From the NCBI GenBank assembly GCA_021325455.1, contig JAJPHD010000014.1:85380-149379 (forward strand): DNA of 64,000 nt, read 5' to 3'. The notes below the pieces were generated by a model, which was not told the DNA's origin, did no database searches, and was given only the letters and a program-made list of their open reading frames with translations. The position numbers and the translations under genes were made by a program. Below, piece by piece: positions 36,227 to 44,087 of the stretch. The stretch comes from Actinomycetota bacterium (GTDB taxonomy: Bacteria; Actinomycetota; Acidimicrobiia; Acidimicrobiales; JAJPHD01). The first letter of the stretch is position 1. Every line of letters starts with the position of its first letter.

Positions 36227-37366
36227 CTAACCCTTGGAGGAGAGGGCGTTGGCCTTGTCGGTGAGCCGCTGGATCAGCTCGTCGAAGGACTTGGAGAAGG
36301 CAGCCACCCCCTCGTCCTCCAGCGTCCTTGACACGTCGTGCATGTCCACCCCCACCTCGGCCAGGTCCGACAGGGTCTGCCTCGCCCCCTCGACGTCCTG
36401 GTCGACGGTGCGGGCCACGGTGCCATGGTCCAAGAAGGCGTCCATGGTGGCGTCGGGCATGGTGTTGACCGTGTCCGGGCCTATGAGGCTGTCCACGTAG
36501 AGCAGGTCGGGATAGTCAGGGTTCTTGGTGGATGTGGATGCCCAGAGGGGCCGTTGCACCCTTGCCCCCTTGGCGGCCAGGGCTTCCCACCGGGGCCCCG
36601 AGAAGCGTTCCCGGAACAGCTGGTAAGCCAGCTTGGCCTGGGCCACGGCCGCCTTGCCCCGCAGCCCGAGAAGGCGGTCCCGGGCGCCAGGGCTCCCCTC
36701 GGAGGCCAGGCTCTCCAGGCGCCGGTCGACTTCGGTGTCGACCCGGGAGACGAAGAACGAGGCCACGCTGGCCACCCTGGACAGGTCGCTGCCGGGCCGG
36801 CGGGACAGCTCCTCCAGGCCGGCCTGGTAAGCCTCGATCACCTCCCCGTAGCGCTCCAGGCTGAAGATCAGGGTGACGTTGATGTTGCGCCCCTCCGAGA
36901 TCATCTTGCGGATGGCGGGGACGCCGGCCTCGGTGGCGGGGATCTTGACGAAGAGGTTGGGCCGGTCTATCCGCTGGTGCAGGGAGCGGGCCGCCTCCAG
37001 GGTGGACCCCGTCTCGTAGGCCAGCGAGGGAGCCACCTCCAGCGACACGAAGCCGTCGGTGCCATCGCTCTCCTCGTAAAGGGGGCGCAGGACCTCGAGG
37101 GCTTGGTTGATGTCGTCCACGACCAGGTCCCAGTAGCAGTCCTCCACCCCCTGGTGGCCGACCAGCTTCTTGAAGTCCTCGTCGTAGTCCTCGCTGCCTT
37201 CGATGGCCTTGGCAAAAATGGTGGGGTTCGACGTCACCCCCCGTACTCCCTGCTCGACCATCCCGGCCAGCTTGTTGGTCGGGCCCCCGACCAGGTAGGA
37301 ACGCTTGAGGTTGTCGATCCAGGGGCTCTGCCCCTGCTCCTCGTACAGCTGGTGGAACTTGGTCAC
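36227..37366 (-). CDS. tal: Transaldolase
   Basis: 379-residue actinomycete-type transaldolase exchanging dihydroxyacetone units between sugar phosphates. GVTSNPTIFAKAIEGS is the TalB-like N-terminal signature; the Schiff-base lysine is in RPNLFVKIPATEAG (near 139). GTG start overlaps the tkt stop as GTGA. Confidence 0.95.
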   Translation of the reverse strand: MTKFHQLYEEQGQSPWIDNLKRSYLVGGPTNKLAGMVEQGVRGVTSNPTIFAKAIEGSEDYDEDFKKLVGHQGVEDCYWDLVVDDINQALEVLRPLYEESDGTDGFVSLEVAPSLAYETGSTLEAARSLHQRIDRPNLFVKIPATEAGVPAIRKMISEGRNINVTLIFSLERYGEVIEAYQAGLEELSRRPGSDLSRVASVASFFVSRVDTEVDRRLESLASEGSPGARDRLLGLRGKAAVAQAKLAYQLFRERFSGPRWEALAAKGARVQRPLWASTSTKNPDYPDLLYVDSLIGPDTVNTMPDATMDAFLDHGTVARTVDQDVEGARQTLSDLAEVGVDMHDVSRTLEDEGVAAFSKSFDELIQRLTDKANALSSKG

Positions 37367-39375
37367 TGGTCCTCCTTCTCCGCCCGGTGTGTGGCGAGCA
37401 GGTCCCTGGCCCGTCGGGCCACGTTCTCGGCCGTGAAGCCCAGCTTCTCCATGACGACCCCGCCGGGGGCCGAGGCTCCGAAGCGGTCCAGGGTGACGGT
37501 GGCATCCGCCCAGCGCTCCCAGCCGAAGCTGGAGCCGGCCTCCACCGCCAGACGGGGCACGCCCGATGGGAGCACCGAGGCGCGGTAGGCCCCGTCCTGC
37601 TCGGCGAACAGCTCCCAGGAGGGCATGGACACCACCTGGGTCCTCACCCCCTCACCCGCCAGGGTCCGGGCCGCTTCCAGGCACAGGTGGACCTCGCTGC
37701 CCGTCCCTATGAGCACGAGGTCAGGGCCGTCCTCGGCCACCCCCTCCCCGTACGAAGCCAGCACGTAGGCCCCCCGCGGCAGGCCCTCAGCCGCTCGCTC
37801 GGCGCACTCGGACAGGACGGGGACCCCCTGACGGGTGAGGATGAGGGCGGTGGGGCCTGAGGTCGCCTCCACGGCGACCCGCCACGCCTGGGCACACTCG
37901 TTGGCGTCGGCAGGGCGGATCACCCGGAGCTGGGGCATGGCGCGCATGGCGGCCAGCTGCTCCACCGGCTGGTGGGTCGGCCCGTCCTGGCCCAGCCCTA
38001 TGGAGTCATGGGTCCAGGCGTAGATGACCTTCGCCTCCGAGAGGGCGGCCAGCCGCACCGAGGCCCGCATGTAGTCGCTGAAGTTGAAGAAGGTCCCCCC
38101 TACGGGCAGGACCCCGCCATGGAGGGCCATCCCGTTCATGATCCCCCCCATGGCATGCTCCCTCACCCCGTAGGCCATCTGGCGGCCACCGGGGTGCTCG
38201 GCGGACTGGAGCTCGGAGCCCTCCAGGTCCGTCCCGGTGTTGAAGGTGAGATCGGCACCGCCGGACATGAGGCCGGGGATCACGTCGCCGGTGCTGTTGA
38301 GGCAGGTCTTGAGAGACCTCCTGGTGGCCAGGCTCTCTCCTGCCTCGAAGGCGGGGAGCTTGCGATCCCATCCCTCCAGCGCCCGGCCGGCCAGAGCCGC
38401 CTCCCACTCCTCCTTCGCCTCGCCCGACAGCGTCTGGCGGGCCTCCCAGTCCCGGCGCAGGGCTTGTCCCCGGGGGATGCACTCGCGGTACATCGCCAGC
38501 ACCTCGTCGGGGACGAAGAACTCCTGGTCCGGCGGGAGCCCCAGTATCTCCTTGGTGGCCCGCACCTCCTCCTCGCCGAGGGGGCTGCCGTGAGCCTCCT
38601 TAGTGTCCGTGGCATGGGGCGCCGGCCAGCCGATGTGGCTGCGGACGATTATGAGCGAAGGCCGGTCCTCCTCGGCCATGGCCCGGCGCAGGGCGGCCTC
38701 GAGGGTGTCGAGGTCGTTGGCCGCCTCACCCAGGTCCTGGACGTCCCAGTGGTAGGCCCGGAAGCGCTCGGCCTTGTCGTCGCTGTAGGCCATCTCGGTG
38801 GGCCCATCGATGCTGATGTGGTTGTCGTCGTAGACGTACACGAGCCGGCCCAGCCCGAGGTGGCCGGCGAGGGAGGCCGCCTCGTGGCTGATCCCCTCCT
38901 CCAGGTCGCCGTCGCTGCAGATCGAGAAGATGTGGTGGTCGCAGGCCTCCGGGCCGAAACGGGACCGCACGAAGCGCTCGGCGATGGCCATCCCCACACC
39001 ATTGGCGAAGCCCTGGCCGAGGGGCCCGGTCGTCACCTCGATGCCGAGCGACTGGTTGACCTCGGGGTGCCCGGGGGTCCTGCTGCCCCACTGCCGGAAG
39101 GCTTTGAGGTCGTCCAGGGTGAGCCCGTACCCCGTAAGGAACAGCATGCTGTACAACAGGATGCAGGCATGCCCGCAGGACAGCACGAAGCGGTCCCGAT
39201 CGGGCCAGGTGGGCTCCGACGGGTCGTGACGCAGCACCCGGGTCCACAGGACATGAGCCAGGGGGGCCAGTGCCATGGCCGTTCCGGGATGGCCCGAGTT
39301 GGCCCGCTGAGGGGCGTCCATGGCCAGGCCCCTTATGACGTTGACTCCGAGTTGGTCCAGATCGACGTCGCTCAC
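37363..39375 (-). CDS. tkt: Transketolase
   Basis: 670-residue TPP-dependent enzyme. N-terminal ANSGHPGTAMALAPLAHVLW with the catalytic His, the TPP-binding segment CSDGDLEEGISHEAASLAGH, and YAWTHDSIGLGQDGPTHQPVE in the pyrimidine domain are all intact. First gene of tkt-tal-zwf-opcA. GTG at 39375 has TAGGGT 6 nt upstream, indicating a leaderless operon transcript. Confidence 0.96.
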   Translation of the reverse strand: MSDVDLDQLGVNVIRGLAMDAPQRANSGHPGTAMALAPLAHVLWTRVLRHDPSEPTWPDRDRFVLSCGHACILLYSMLFLTGYGLTLDDLKAFRQWGSRTPGHPEVNQSLGIEVTTGPLGQGFANGVGMAIAERFVRSRFGPEACDHHIFSICSDGDLEEGISHEAASLAGHLGLGRLVYVYDDNHISIDGPTEMAYSDDKAERFRAYHWDVQDLGEAANDLDTLEAALRRAMAEEDRPSLIIVRSHIGWPAPHATDTKEAHGSPLGEEEVRATKEILGLPPDQEFFVPDEVLAMYRECIPRGQALRRDWEARQTLSGEAKEEWEAALAGRALEGWDRKLPAFEAGESLATRRSLKTCLNSTGDVIPGLMSGGADLTFNTGTDLEGSELQSAEHPGGRQMAYGVREHAMGGIMNGMALHGGVLPVGGTFFNFSDYMRASVRLAALSEAKVIYAWTHDSIGLGQDGPTHQPVEQLAAMRAMPQLRVIRPADANECAQAWRVAVEATSGPTALILTRQGVPVLSECAERAAEGLPRGAYVLASYGEGVAEDGPDLVLIGTGSEVHLCLEAARTLAGEGVRTQVVSMPSWELFAEQDGAYRASVLPSGVPRLAVEAGSSFGWERWADATVTLDRFGASAPGGVVMEKLGFTAENVARRARDLLATHRAEKEDQ

Positions 39376-39381
39376 CGCCTC

Positions 39382-39387
39382 ACCCTA
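39382..39387 (-). promoter_or_regulatory. -10 element (TAGGGT) of the tkt operon
   Basis: TAGGGT on the minus strand ends 6 nt before the tkt GTG. Confidence 0.5.
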
Positions 39388-39446
39388 CCCGGTCTCATTC
39401 CGGGCAAAATCGCAACGGGCGCCGGCGTCCCTGTTGCCCCCCCGCC

Positions 39447-40589
39447 TCAGCTGACCGGGAAGAGGGCCATGGAGGCCGTGAACCCGTGCACGAAGTTGTG
39501 GCCCGCCACGGGCCCGAACTCGCCGGCGGCGAAGAACCCGGCCACGGGTACAGGGCCGAGAGCCTCGGCCAGCACCCCGGCGTCGTGGTGGGGCCTGCCG
39601 AAGAGCCGGGTGCCCCTCCCGTTGCAGGTGAAGAGCAGGGCGGCCCCCGCCTCCCGACCGGCCAGCAGGCGGCGCAGCTCCTGGTCGGCGGTGCGGGCAT
39701 CGCGCAGATGGAACTGCACCGTGGTGCCCGTCTCCAGCCGGTCGTTGACGGCGATGGCTCCCACGGTGCGGTCGCCGCCGAGGACGTTGCGCACCAGGAA
39801 GTCGCCCACCGCGAACCCGGCCCGGTGCTCGTCCACCACCCGGCCCAGGTGGAGCCCTCCCGAGTTGATGAGGTCCAGCTCTTCTTCGCTGAGGGACGAC
39901 TTGGCCAGCTCCTCCAGGCGCTGCAGGGGGGGCTCCCCGGCCAGCTCGTAGAGGATGTTGCCCGCGGCCCGGGTGACCACCAGAGGGTGACCGATGGGCC
40001 GGCACCCCTGGGAGACCACGGCTTCCACGGCCGCCTCCCCGGACAGGATGGCGGCCACCGCCCCTCCAGCCAGGACCTCCCCGTCCAGCACCAGGCGGTT
40101 CCCACCGGGGCGGGCAGCGGCCGAGGCCATGCCGCCCACCACCTCGAGGCCGGGATGGTCCTCGGCCAGGGCGGAGAAGAACGCCTCTGCCGGGAAGCTG
40201 AAGGGGTCGGCCAGCAAGAGGACCAGCCCGGGCCGTTCCTCGAGGTGCCCGGGCCAGCCGAGCACCGGGCCCTCCGGGCCCATGGCCTCCAGGCGGACCG
40301 GCGTCACCGGGCCCACCCTTGCGGCCCACAGGCTCACTGCCGGGCCACCCTCCACCTCCCGGCCCGTGCCGACCACCGACTCGGCGGCTGCCCCCAGCAG
40401 GGTCCGGGGGCGCAGGAGGGCCTGGACGGCCCGGGCGGCGTCCTCGAGGGCGCCGGCATGGCCCGGGGTCACGTACAGGAGGGCCAGGTCAGGCTCAGGG
40501 CCCAACTGGTCCAGCACTTGGCCCACCACCTCCCCTATGGCCTGGGAGGTGACCGGGTGCTCCGAGAGGGCGGAGGCGAAGGCGCCCAT
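39447..40589 (-). CDS. FIST domain sensory protein
   Basis: 380 residues with FIST_N (residues ~25-210) and FIST_C (~220-360) domains, a small-ligand sensory module thought to bind amino acids. Features: LLGAAAESVVGTGREVEGG, a central VVGGMASAAARPG, and the C-terminal LLFTCNGRGTRLFG with GFFAAGEFGPVAGHNFVHGF. No kinase, GGDEF or methyl-acceptor output is fused, so a partner is expected elsewhere. ATG at 40589 has TAGCCT 8 nt upstream (leaderless). It stands upstream of tkt on the same strand but with its own signals. Confidence 0.85.
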   Translation of the reverse strand: MGAFASALSEHPVTSQAIGEVVGQVLDQLGPEPDLALLYVTPGHAGALEDAARAVQALLRPRTLLGAAAESVVGTGREVEGGPAVSLWAARVGPVTPVRLEAMGPEGPVLGWPGHLEERPGLVLLLADPFSFPAEAFFSALAEDHPGLEVVGGMASAAARPGGNRLVLDGEVLAGGAVAAILSGEAAVEAVVSQGCRPIGHPLVVTRAAGNILYELAGEPPLQRLEELAKSSLSEEELDLINSGGLHLGRVVDEHRAGFAVGDFLVRNVLGGDRTVGAIAVNDRLETGTTVQFHLRDARTADQELRRLLAGREAGAALLFTCNGRGTRLFGRPHHDAGVLAEALGPVPVAGFFAAGEFGPVAGHNFVHGFTASMALFPVS

Positions 40590-40597
40590 CCCCGCCC

Positions 40598-40603
40598 AGG
40601 CTA
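40598..40603 (-). promoter_or_regulatory. -10 element (TAGCCT) of the FIST gene
   Basis: TAGCCT on the minus strand ends 8 nt before the ATG at 40589. Confidence 0.5.
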
Positions 40604-40643
40604 CCCCTTGGGGGGCGGGGTGGGACCGCTCGCCTTGGTGACC

Positions 40644-41387
40644 TCAGGCTGCCCGGGGGGCGTCCTTGAGCCTGGGCTGGTGGTGGCGCACGGTGGCCAG
40701 CCCGGCCCCCTCCAGGGCCCGGACCAGCCACCAGCCGGGGTCCACCTGGCCCGGGACGAGGGCGAAGCGCGCCGACGTGGGAGCGGCGTGGTGGTTGTTG
40801 TGCAGCCCCTCGCCCACCACCAGCCAGGCCAGCCACTGGTTGTTGGTCGCCGGGTTGGAGAAGGGCCGCTCTCCGAAGGAGTGCCCGATGGCGTTGATCG
40901 CCGCACTGGCCAGCAGGTAGGCCACCATGTGGACGGAGGCGGCGAGGAGGGCCATCTCCCACCCCAGGGCAGCCACGAGCACCCCGAGCCCGATGGCCAG
41001 GCCCGGCAGGGCGTGGTCGAGCAGGGTCCGGTCCAGCCGGTCAGGAGCCAGGTCCCTCGCATAGCGGGCCACCACCGCGGGATCTCGGGCGGCCCGCCGG
41101 TAGAGGACGACGTTGGCGAACTGGACAGTCGCGAAGCCCTCCAAGAGGGGGGAGTGAGGGTCCCCGGTCACATCTGTGTAGGCGTGGTGCTTGCGGTGAA
41201 CCGCCACCCACTGCCGGGGCCTGATCCCGGTCGTCACCCAGAGCAGCACGCGGCAGGACAGGCTGGCCACGGGCGAAAGGGCCAGGGCCTTGTGGGCCAG
41301 GGCGCGATGGAGGAACACGGAGGTGAGGAGCAGGGCGAGCTGGCAGGTGGCGAGCCCGACGATGACGGCGAGGAGGGGAGGGGGCAC
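40644..41387 (-). CDS. Membrane fatty acid desaturase (delta-9 / acyl-CoA desaturase type)
   Basis: 247-residue membrane di-iron desaturase. Three His boxes are present: HRALAH (HX4H, near 27), HRKHH (HX2HH, near 64) and HNNHH (HX2HH, near 199). Four hydrophobic segments surround them. Short for the family, which often has ~280-310 residues, but no box is missing. It would insert a double bond into saturated acyl chains and change membrane fluidity; electron donor unknown. GTG start at 41387 lies 20 nt from the divergent thioesterase start, with TAGCCT 6 nt upstream. Confidence 0.88.
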   Translation of the reverse strand: MPPPLLAVIVGLATCQLALLLTSVFLHRALAHKALALSPVASLSCRVLLWVTTGIRPRQWVAVHRKHHAYTDVTGDPHSPLLEGFATVQFANVVLYRRAARDPAVVARYARDLAPDRLDRTLLDHALPGLAIGLGVLVAALGWEMALLAASVHMVAYLLASAAINAIGHSFGERPFSNPATNNQWLAWLVVGEGLHNNHHAAPTSARFALVPGQVDPGWWLVRALEGAGLATVRHHQPRLKDAPRAA

Positions 41388-41392
41388 TGGCC

Positions 41393-41399
41393 TAGGCTA
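41393..41399. promoter_or_regulatory. Overlapping bidirectional -10 elements (TAGGCTA)
   Basis: The plus strand reads TAGGCT (41393-41398), 9 nt before the thioesterase GTG. The minus strand reads TAGCCT (41399-41394), 6 nt before the desaturase GTG. The whole divergent gap is 20 bp, so both mRNAs are probably leaderless and share this site. Confidence 0.55.
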
Positions 41400-41407
41400 G
41401 CCAGGCC

Positions 41408-41815
41408 GTGCCCTCTGCCCAGGTCCCGCCCAACTGCGACCTCACCCTGGGGATGGTGTGCCTGGACAAGGGCACCCCGGGCAAGAGCGAGTGGCGGATG
41501 GTGGCCGACGAGCGCTTCACCAACCCCCTGGGCATCATGCAGGGCGGGTTCCTCGCCGCCTTCGCCGACTCGGCCATGGGTGCCGCCGCCCTCACCTGGG
41601 GCCGGGAGCGGGCCGGCGGGGCCAGGGTCCGGGCCGTGAACGCCGAGCTCAAGATCAGCTTCCTCTGCCCCGTGGCGGTGGGGACGACGCTCGTTGCCAC
41701 GGCGCGGGTTATAGGAGGGGGGGCAAGGACGGCCTTCGTGGAGGCCGAGCTGACCGATGGCGAGGGCTCCCTCGTGGCCAAGGCGGGCTCCACCTACCTG
41801 GTGGAGGCCCGGTGA
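41408..41815 (+). CDS. PaaI-type hotdog thioesterase
   Basis: 135-residue single hotdog domain of the PaaI/YbgC-like acyl-CoA thioesterase group. NPLGIMQGGFLAAFADSAMG holds the HGG-like motif, here with Gln for His (MQGG), and the helix that follows; VNAELKISFLCPVAVG and VAKAGSTYLV are the usual strands. The MQGG variant may change catalysis. GTG at 41408, leaderless. Divergent from a fatty acid desaturase, which suggests acyl-CoA or lipid metabolism. Confidence 0.8.
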   Translation: MPSAQVPPNCDLTLGMVCLDKGTPGKSEWRMVADERFTNPLGIMQGGFLAAFADSAMGAAALTWGRERAGGARVRAVNAELKISFLCPVAVGTTLVATARVIGGGARTAFVEAELTDGEGSLVAKAGSTYLVEAR

Positions 41816-41854
41816 TGCTTGCCGGGCGCCGCTTCGGGGCATAGACAGGTGCCA

Positions 41855-41871
41855 CCCCGCGCTGCGCGGGG
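41855..41871. terminator. Small perfect hairpin after the thioesterase gene
   Basis: CCCCGCG-CTG-CGCGGGG, a 7-bp stem with a 3-nt loop, 40 nt past the thioesterase stop and before the next gene. No U-tract. Confidence 0.4.
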
Positions 41872-41921
41872 GTTGCGCAATGGCGGCCAAGGCAGTAGTA
41901 AGGCGGCGGCTCCGGAGGAGG

Positions 41922-42269
41922 ATGGTGGCAGACAGCACGACCAGGCGAGAGGCCGGCGACGAGAGCGTTCCCCAGCTCGGGTCCGAGCTGATGGACCTCA
42001 TCGTGGCCTACCTCAAGCAGGAGACCCTCCAGCCCCTGAAGGGGCTGGGTCGCTTTGTGACCTTCGGGACAGCTGGATCCGTGGTGCTGGGGATGGGCCT
42101 GGTGATACTGGACCTTGCCGGCCTGCGGGCCCTCCAGGAGGTCGAGGGGCGACCCGGTGAGGTGTTCTTCGGAGCCCATTCCTGGATGCCCTACGCCATC
42201 GTGGCCGTGGCCACCGTGGTGGTGATGGCCCTCGCCGGCCTCAGGATCCTGCGGGGCAGGCCCCGGTGA
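41922..42269 (+). CDS. Holin-superfamily-III-like small membrane protein
   Basis: 115 residues with two hydrophobic segments (GTAGSVVLGMGLVILDLAG and PYAIVAVATVVVMALAGL) joined by a polar loop, and an amphipathic helix ahead of them (ELMDLIVAYLKQETLQPLKG). This resembles the actinobacterial phage-holin-like (DUF1469) family, whose cellular role is unclear; no phage genes are near. ATG at 41922 has GGAGG upstream; an in-frame ATG at 41880 would add a basic 14-residue extension. Followed by three overlapping or close genes to trmI. Confidence 0.55.
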   Translation: MVADSTTRREAGDESVPQLGSELMDLIVAYLKQETLQPLKGLGRFVTFGTAGSVVLGMGLVILDLAGLRALQEVEGRPGEVFFGAHSWMPYAIVAVATVVVMALAGLRILRGRPR

Positions 42270-42550
42270 GCCCGGTCCTCATGCGTGGGAAGGGCGCCAA
42301 GGGGGACGGCAAGAAGGCCTCCTCGCCTCCTGTCCAGGGCAGCGGTCCGGGGGGCCGCATCACGAGGGGGGACATCGAGGCCAAGCTGCGCCAGGTCACA
42401 GGGCAGCTGGAGCGCAGCGCCCAGGCGGCCAAGCCCAAGATCATGCCCGCAGTGGCGGTGGCAGCCGCCGGAGTGGTGGCGCTCGCCTACCTGCTGGGCC
42501 GCCGCCGGGGCCGGCGTCGCTCCACGGTAGTTGAGATACGCCGGGTGTGA
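42266..42550 (+). CDS. Hypothetical single-pass membrane protein
   Basis: 94 residues, not recognised. Basic, Gly/Lys/Ser-rich start, a charged helix (RGDIEAKLRQVTGQLERSAQ), one membrane segment (IMPAVAVAAAGVVALAYLLG) and an Arg-rich tail. GTG overlaps the stop of the previous gene (GTGA), indicating one operon and coupled translation. Confidence 0.6.
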   Translation: MSPVLMRGKGAKGDGKKASSPPVQGSGPGGRITRGDIEAKLRQVTGQLERSAQAAKPKIMPAVAVAAAGVVALAYLLGRRRGRRRSTVVEIRRV

Positions 42551-42840
42551 CCAAGGACCAGGACCGGGAGGGGCGCATCGCCCGCCGGGCCCTCTCGGCC
42601 CTCTCCCGGCGGGGCTTCCGGGAGGGCCTGCTGGGTGGGGACAGGGCCTGGCTGGCTGTCTGGGTGGCCGTCACCCTGTGGCGCCGGCGCCGGCGGGGAC
42701 GAGGGGGCGACGTGGTCTACCTGGAGCCTCTGACCCTGGGCCAGCGCCTGGTCATAGAGCACCAGCCACCTCCCCTGCGAGGGCGCCAGGCTCGCCGAGC
42801 CCGGCGGGAGGCCCGCCGCCAGGCCGCTGCCGAGGAGTGA
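42547..42840 (+). CDS. Hypothetical basic protein
   Basis: 97 residues, not recognised. Arg-rich throughout, with one weak hydrophobic stretch (AWLAVWVAVTLW). GTG start overlaps the previous stop (GTGA). The three-gene set with the holin-like and single-pass proteins suggests a small membrane-associated unit co-transcribed with trmI. Confidence 0.6.
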   Translation: MTKDQDREGRIARRALSALSRRGFREGLLGGDRAWLAVWVAVTLWRRRRRGRGGDVVYLEPLTLGQRLVIEHQPPPLRGRQARRARREARRQAAAEE

Positions 42841-42862
42841 GCGGGGACCCCTGGGGGTCGGC

Positions 42863-43645
42863 GTGAGTGGGCCGCTGAGGCAGGGGGAGAGGGTGCTCTT
42901 TCGGGACAGCAAGGGCCGGAGGTACCTGGTCCGGCTGGCTGCCGGCGGGCGCTTCCACAGCCACGCCGGGGTGGTGGACCACGACCAGGTCCTGGGCCAG
43001 CCCGAGGGCATCGAGGTGCGCTCGGCCACCGGCGCCAGGTTCCTGGTGGTCCGCCCGGCGTTGGCCGACCTGGTCCTCACCATGCCCCGGGGAGCCCAGG
43101 TCATCTACCCCAAGGACCTGGGGGCCATCCTGATGGCGGCCGACATCTTCCCCGGGGCCTTGGCTCTGGAAGCCGGCGTAGGGTCGGGCGCCCTCTCCAT
43201 GGCCCTGGTCCGGGCGGGGGCGCACGTGGTGGGCTACGAGACCCGCTCCGACTTCGCCGACCGGGCCCGGGCCAACGTGGCCGCCCTCGTGGCCGGCGAG
43301 AGGGTGGTGACCGGCAGCTACCGAATAGAGGAGCGCGACGTCTACGAGGGGATCGCCGAGTCCCCCCTCGACCGGGTCCTCCTCGACCTGCCCGAGCCCT
43401 GGAGGGTGCTCCCCCACGCCCGGACGGCCCTCGTCCCGGGGGGCATAGTCCTGGCCTACCTGCCGGGCATGCAGCAGGTGAGCCAGCTGCGGGCGGCTGT
43501 GCAGGAGGAGGGTTTCGGGCTGGCGGAGACCTTCGAGGTCCTGGTGCGCACCTGGCACGTCGAGGGCCGGTCCGTACGCCCTGACCACCGCATGGTGGCC
43601 CATACCGGCTTCATCACCACTTGCCGCCTGCTGGCCCCCGGCTGA
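42863..43645 (+). CDS. trmI: tRNA (adenine-58-N1)-methyltransferase
   Basis: 260-residue SAM-dependent methyltransferase that makes m1A58 in tRNA. N-terminal beta domain (GERVLFRDSKGRRYLVRL), YPKDLGAILMAADIFPG linker typical of TrmI, SAM motif ALEAGVGSGALSMALV (near 102-117) and LLDLPEPWRVLPHA (catalytic region). GTG at 42863, 22 nt after the previous stop. In actinomycetes trmI commonly lies just upstream of the proteasomal ATPase gene, as here. Confidence 0.92.
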   Translation: MSGPLRQGERVLFRDSKGRRYLVRLAAGGRFHSHAGVVDHDQVLGQPEGIEVRSATGARFLVVRPALADLVLTMPRGAQVIYPKDLGAILMAADIFPGALALEAGVGSGALSMALVRAGAHVVGYETRSDFADRARANVAALVAGERVVTGSYRIEERDVYEGIAESPLDRVLLDLPEPWRVLPHARTALVPGGIVLAYLPGMQQVSQLRAAVQEEGFGLAETFEVLVRTWHVEGRSVRPDHRMVAHTGFITTCRLLAPG

Positions 43646-43672
43646 GCAGGCCCGCTCCTCGGGCTCGGCCCC

Positions 43673-43909
43673 TCAGCCCTGCTCTATGAAGATGCACTCA
43701 CCCGGGCACTCTTCCGAGGCCTCGACCACGGCGTCCTCCAGGTCCGCCGGCACCTGGGCCATGCCGTCGGAGCCGCCAGGGTTGTTGTGCACCTCGTCGC
43801 CCTCCTTGACGTAGGCCAAGCCATCGTCGAGCAAGGTGAACACGGCGGGGGCGATCTCCTCGCAGAGACCGTCGCCGGTGCAGAGATCCTGGTCGATCCA
43901 GACCTTCAT
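43673..43909 (-). CDS. Small ferredoxin
   Basis: 78 residues. [21 protein letters not shown] and [11 protein letters not shown] give four cysteines arranged C-x5-C ... C-x3-C, the pattern of actinobacterial 3Fe-4S (P450-type) ferredoxins. Acidic overall, cytoplasmic electron carrier; redox partner not visible. ATG at 43909 with a GGAGAGG upstream. Convergent with trmI and divergent from arc. Confidence 0.88.
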   Translation of the reverse strand: MKVWIDQDLCTGDGLCEEIAPAVFTLLDDGLAYVKEGDEVHNNPGGSDGMAQVPADLEDAVVEASEECPGECIFIEQG

Positions 43910-44036
43910 GTGGGGTGCCTCTCCAGATATTGTCGGGGCTCAACAGCCACGCTTCGATCCTAACCGCGCCGGCCGGGACGCCCCGCGCTTGGGCCCGTTG
44001 CCCTGCCGGGTGGCCTTGGCGGCAGCAACCTTGGGT

Positions 44037-44049
44037 AGTAGTCACTACT
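44037..44049. promoter_or_regulatory. Palindrome in the ferredoxin/arc intergenic region
   Basis: AGTAGT-C-ACTACT, a perfect 6-bp-arm palindrome midway between the divergent ferredoxin and arc genes. Operator-like, regulator unknown. Confidence 0.35.
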
Positions 44050-44087
44050 GGTACCGGGCGCCGGTGTATCGTCGCCGGGACAGGGAG

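Noticed and set aside
41922..42269. Prophage holin
   Set aside because: No endolysin, structural or integrase genes nearby; the gene is in a housekeeping cluster leading to trmI.
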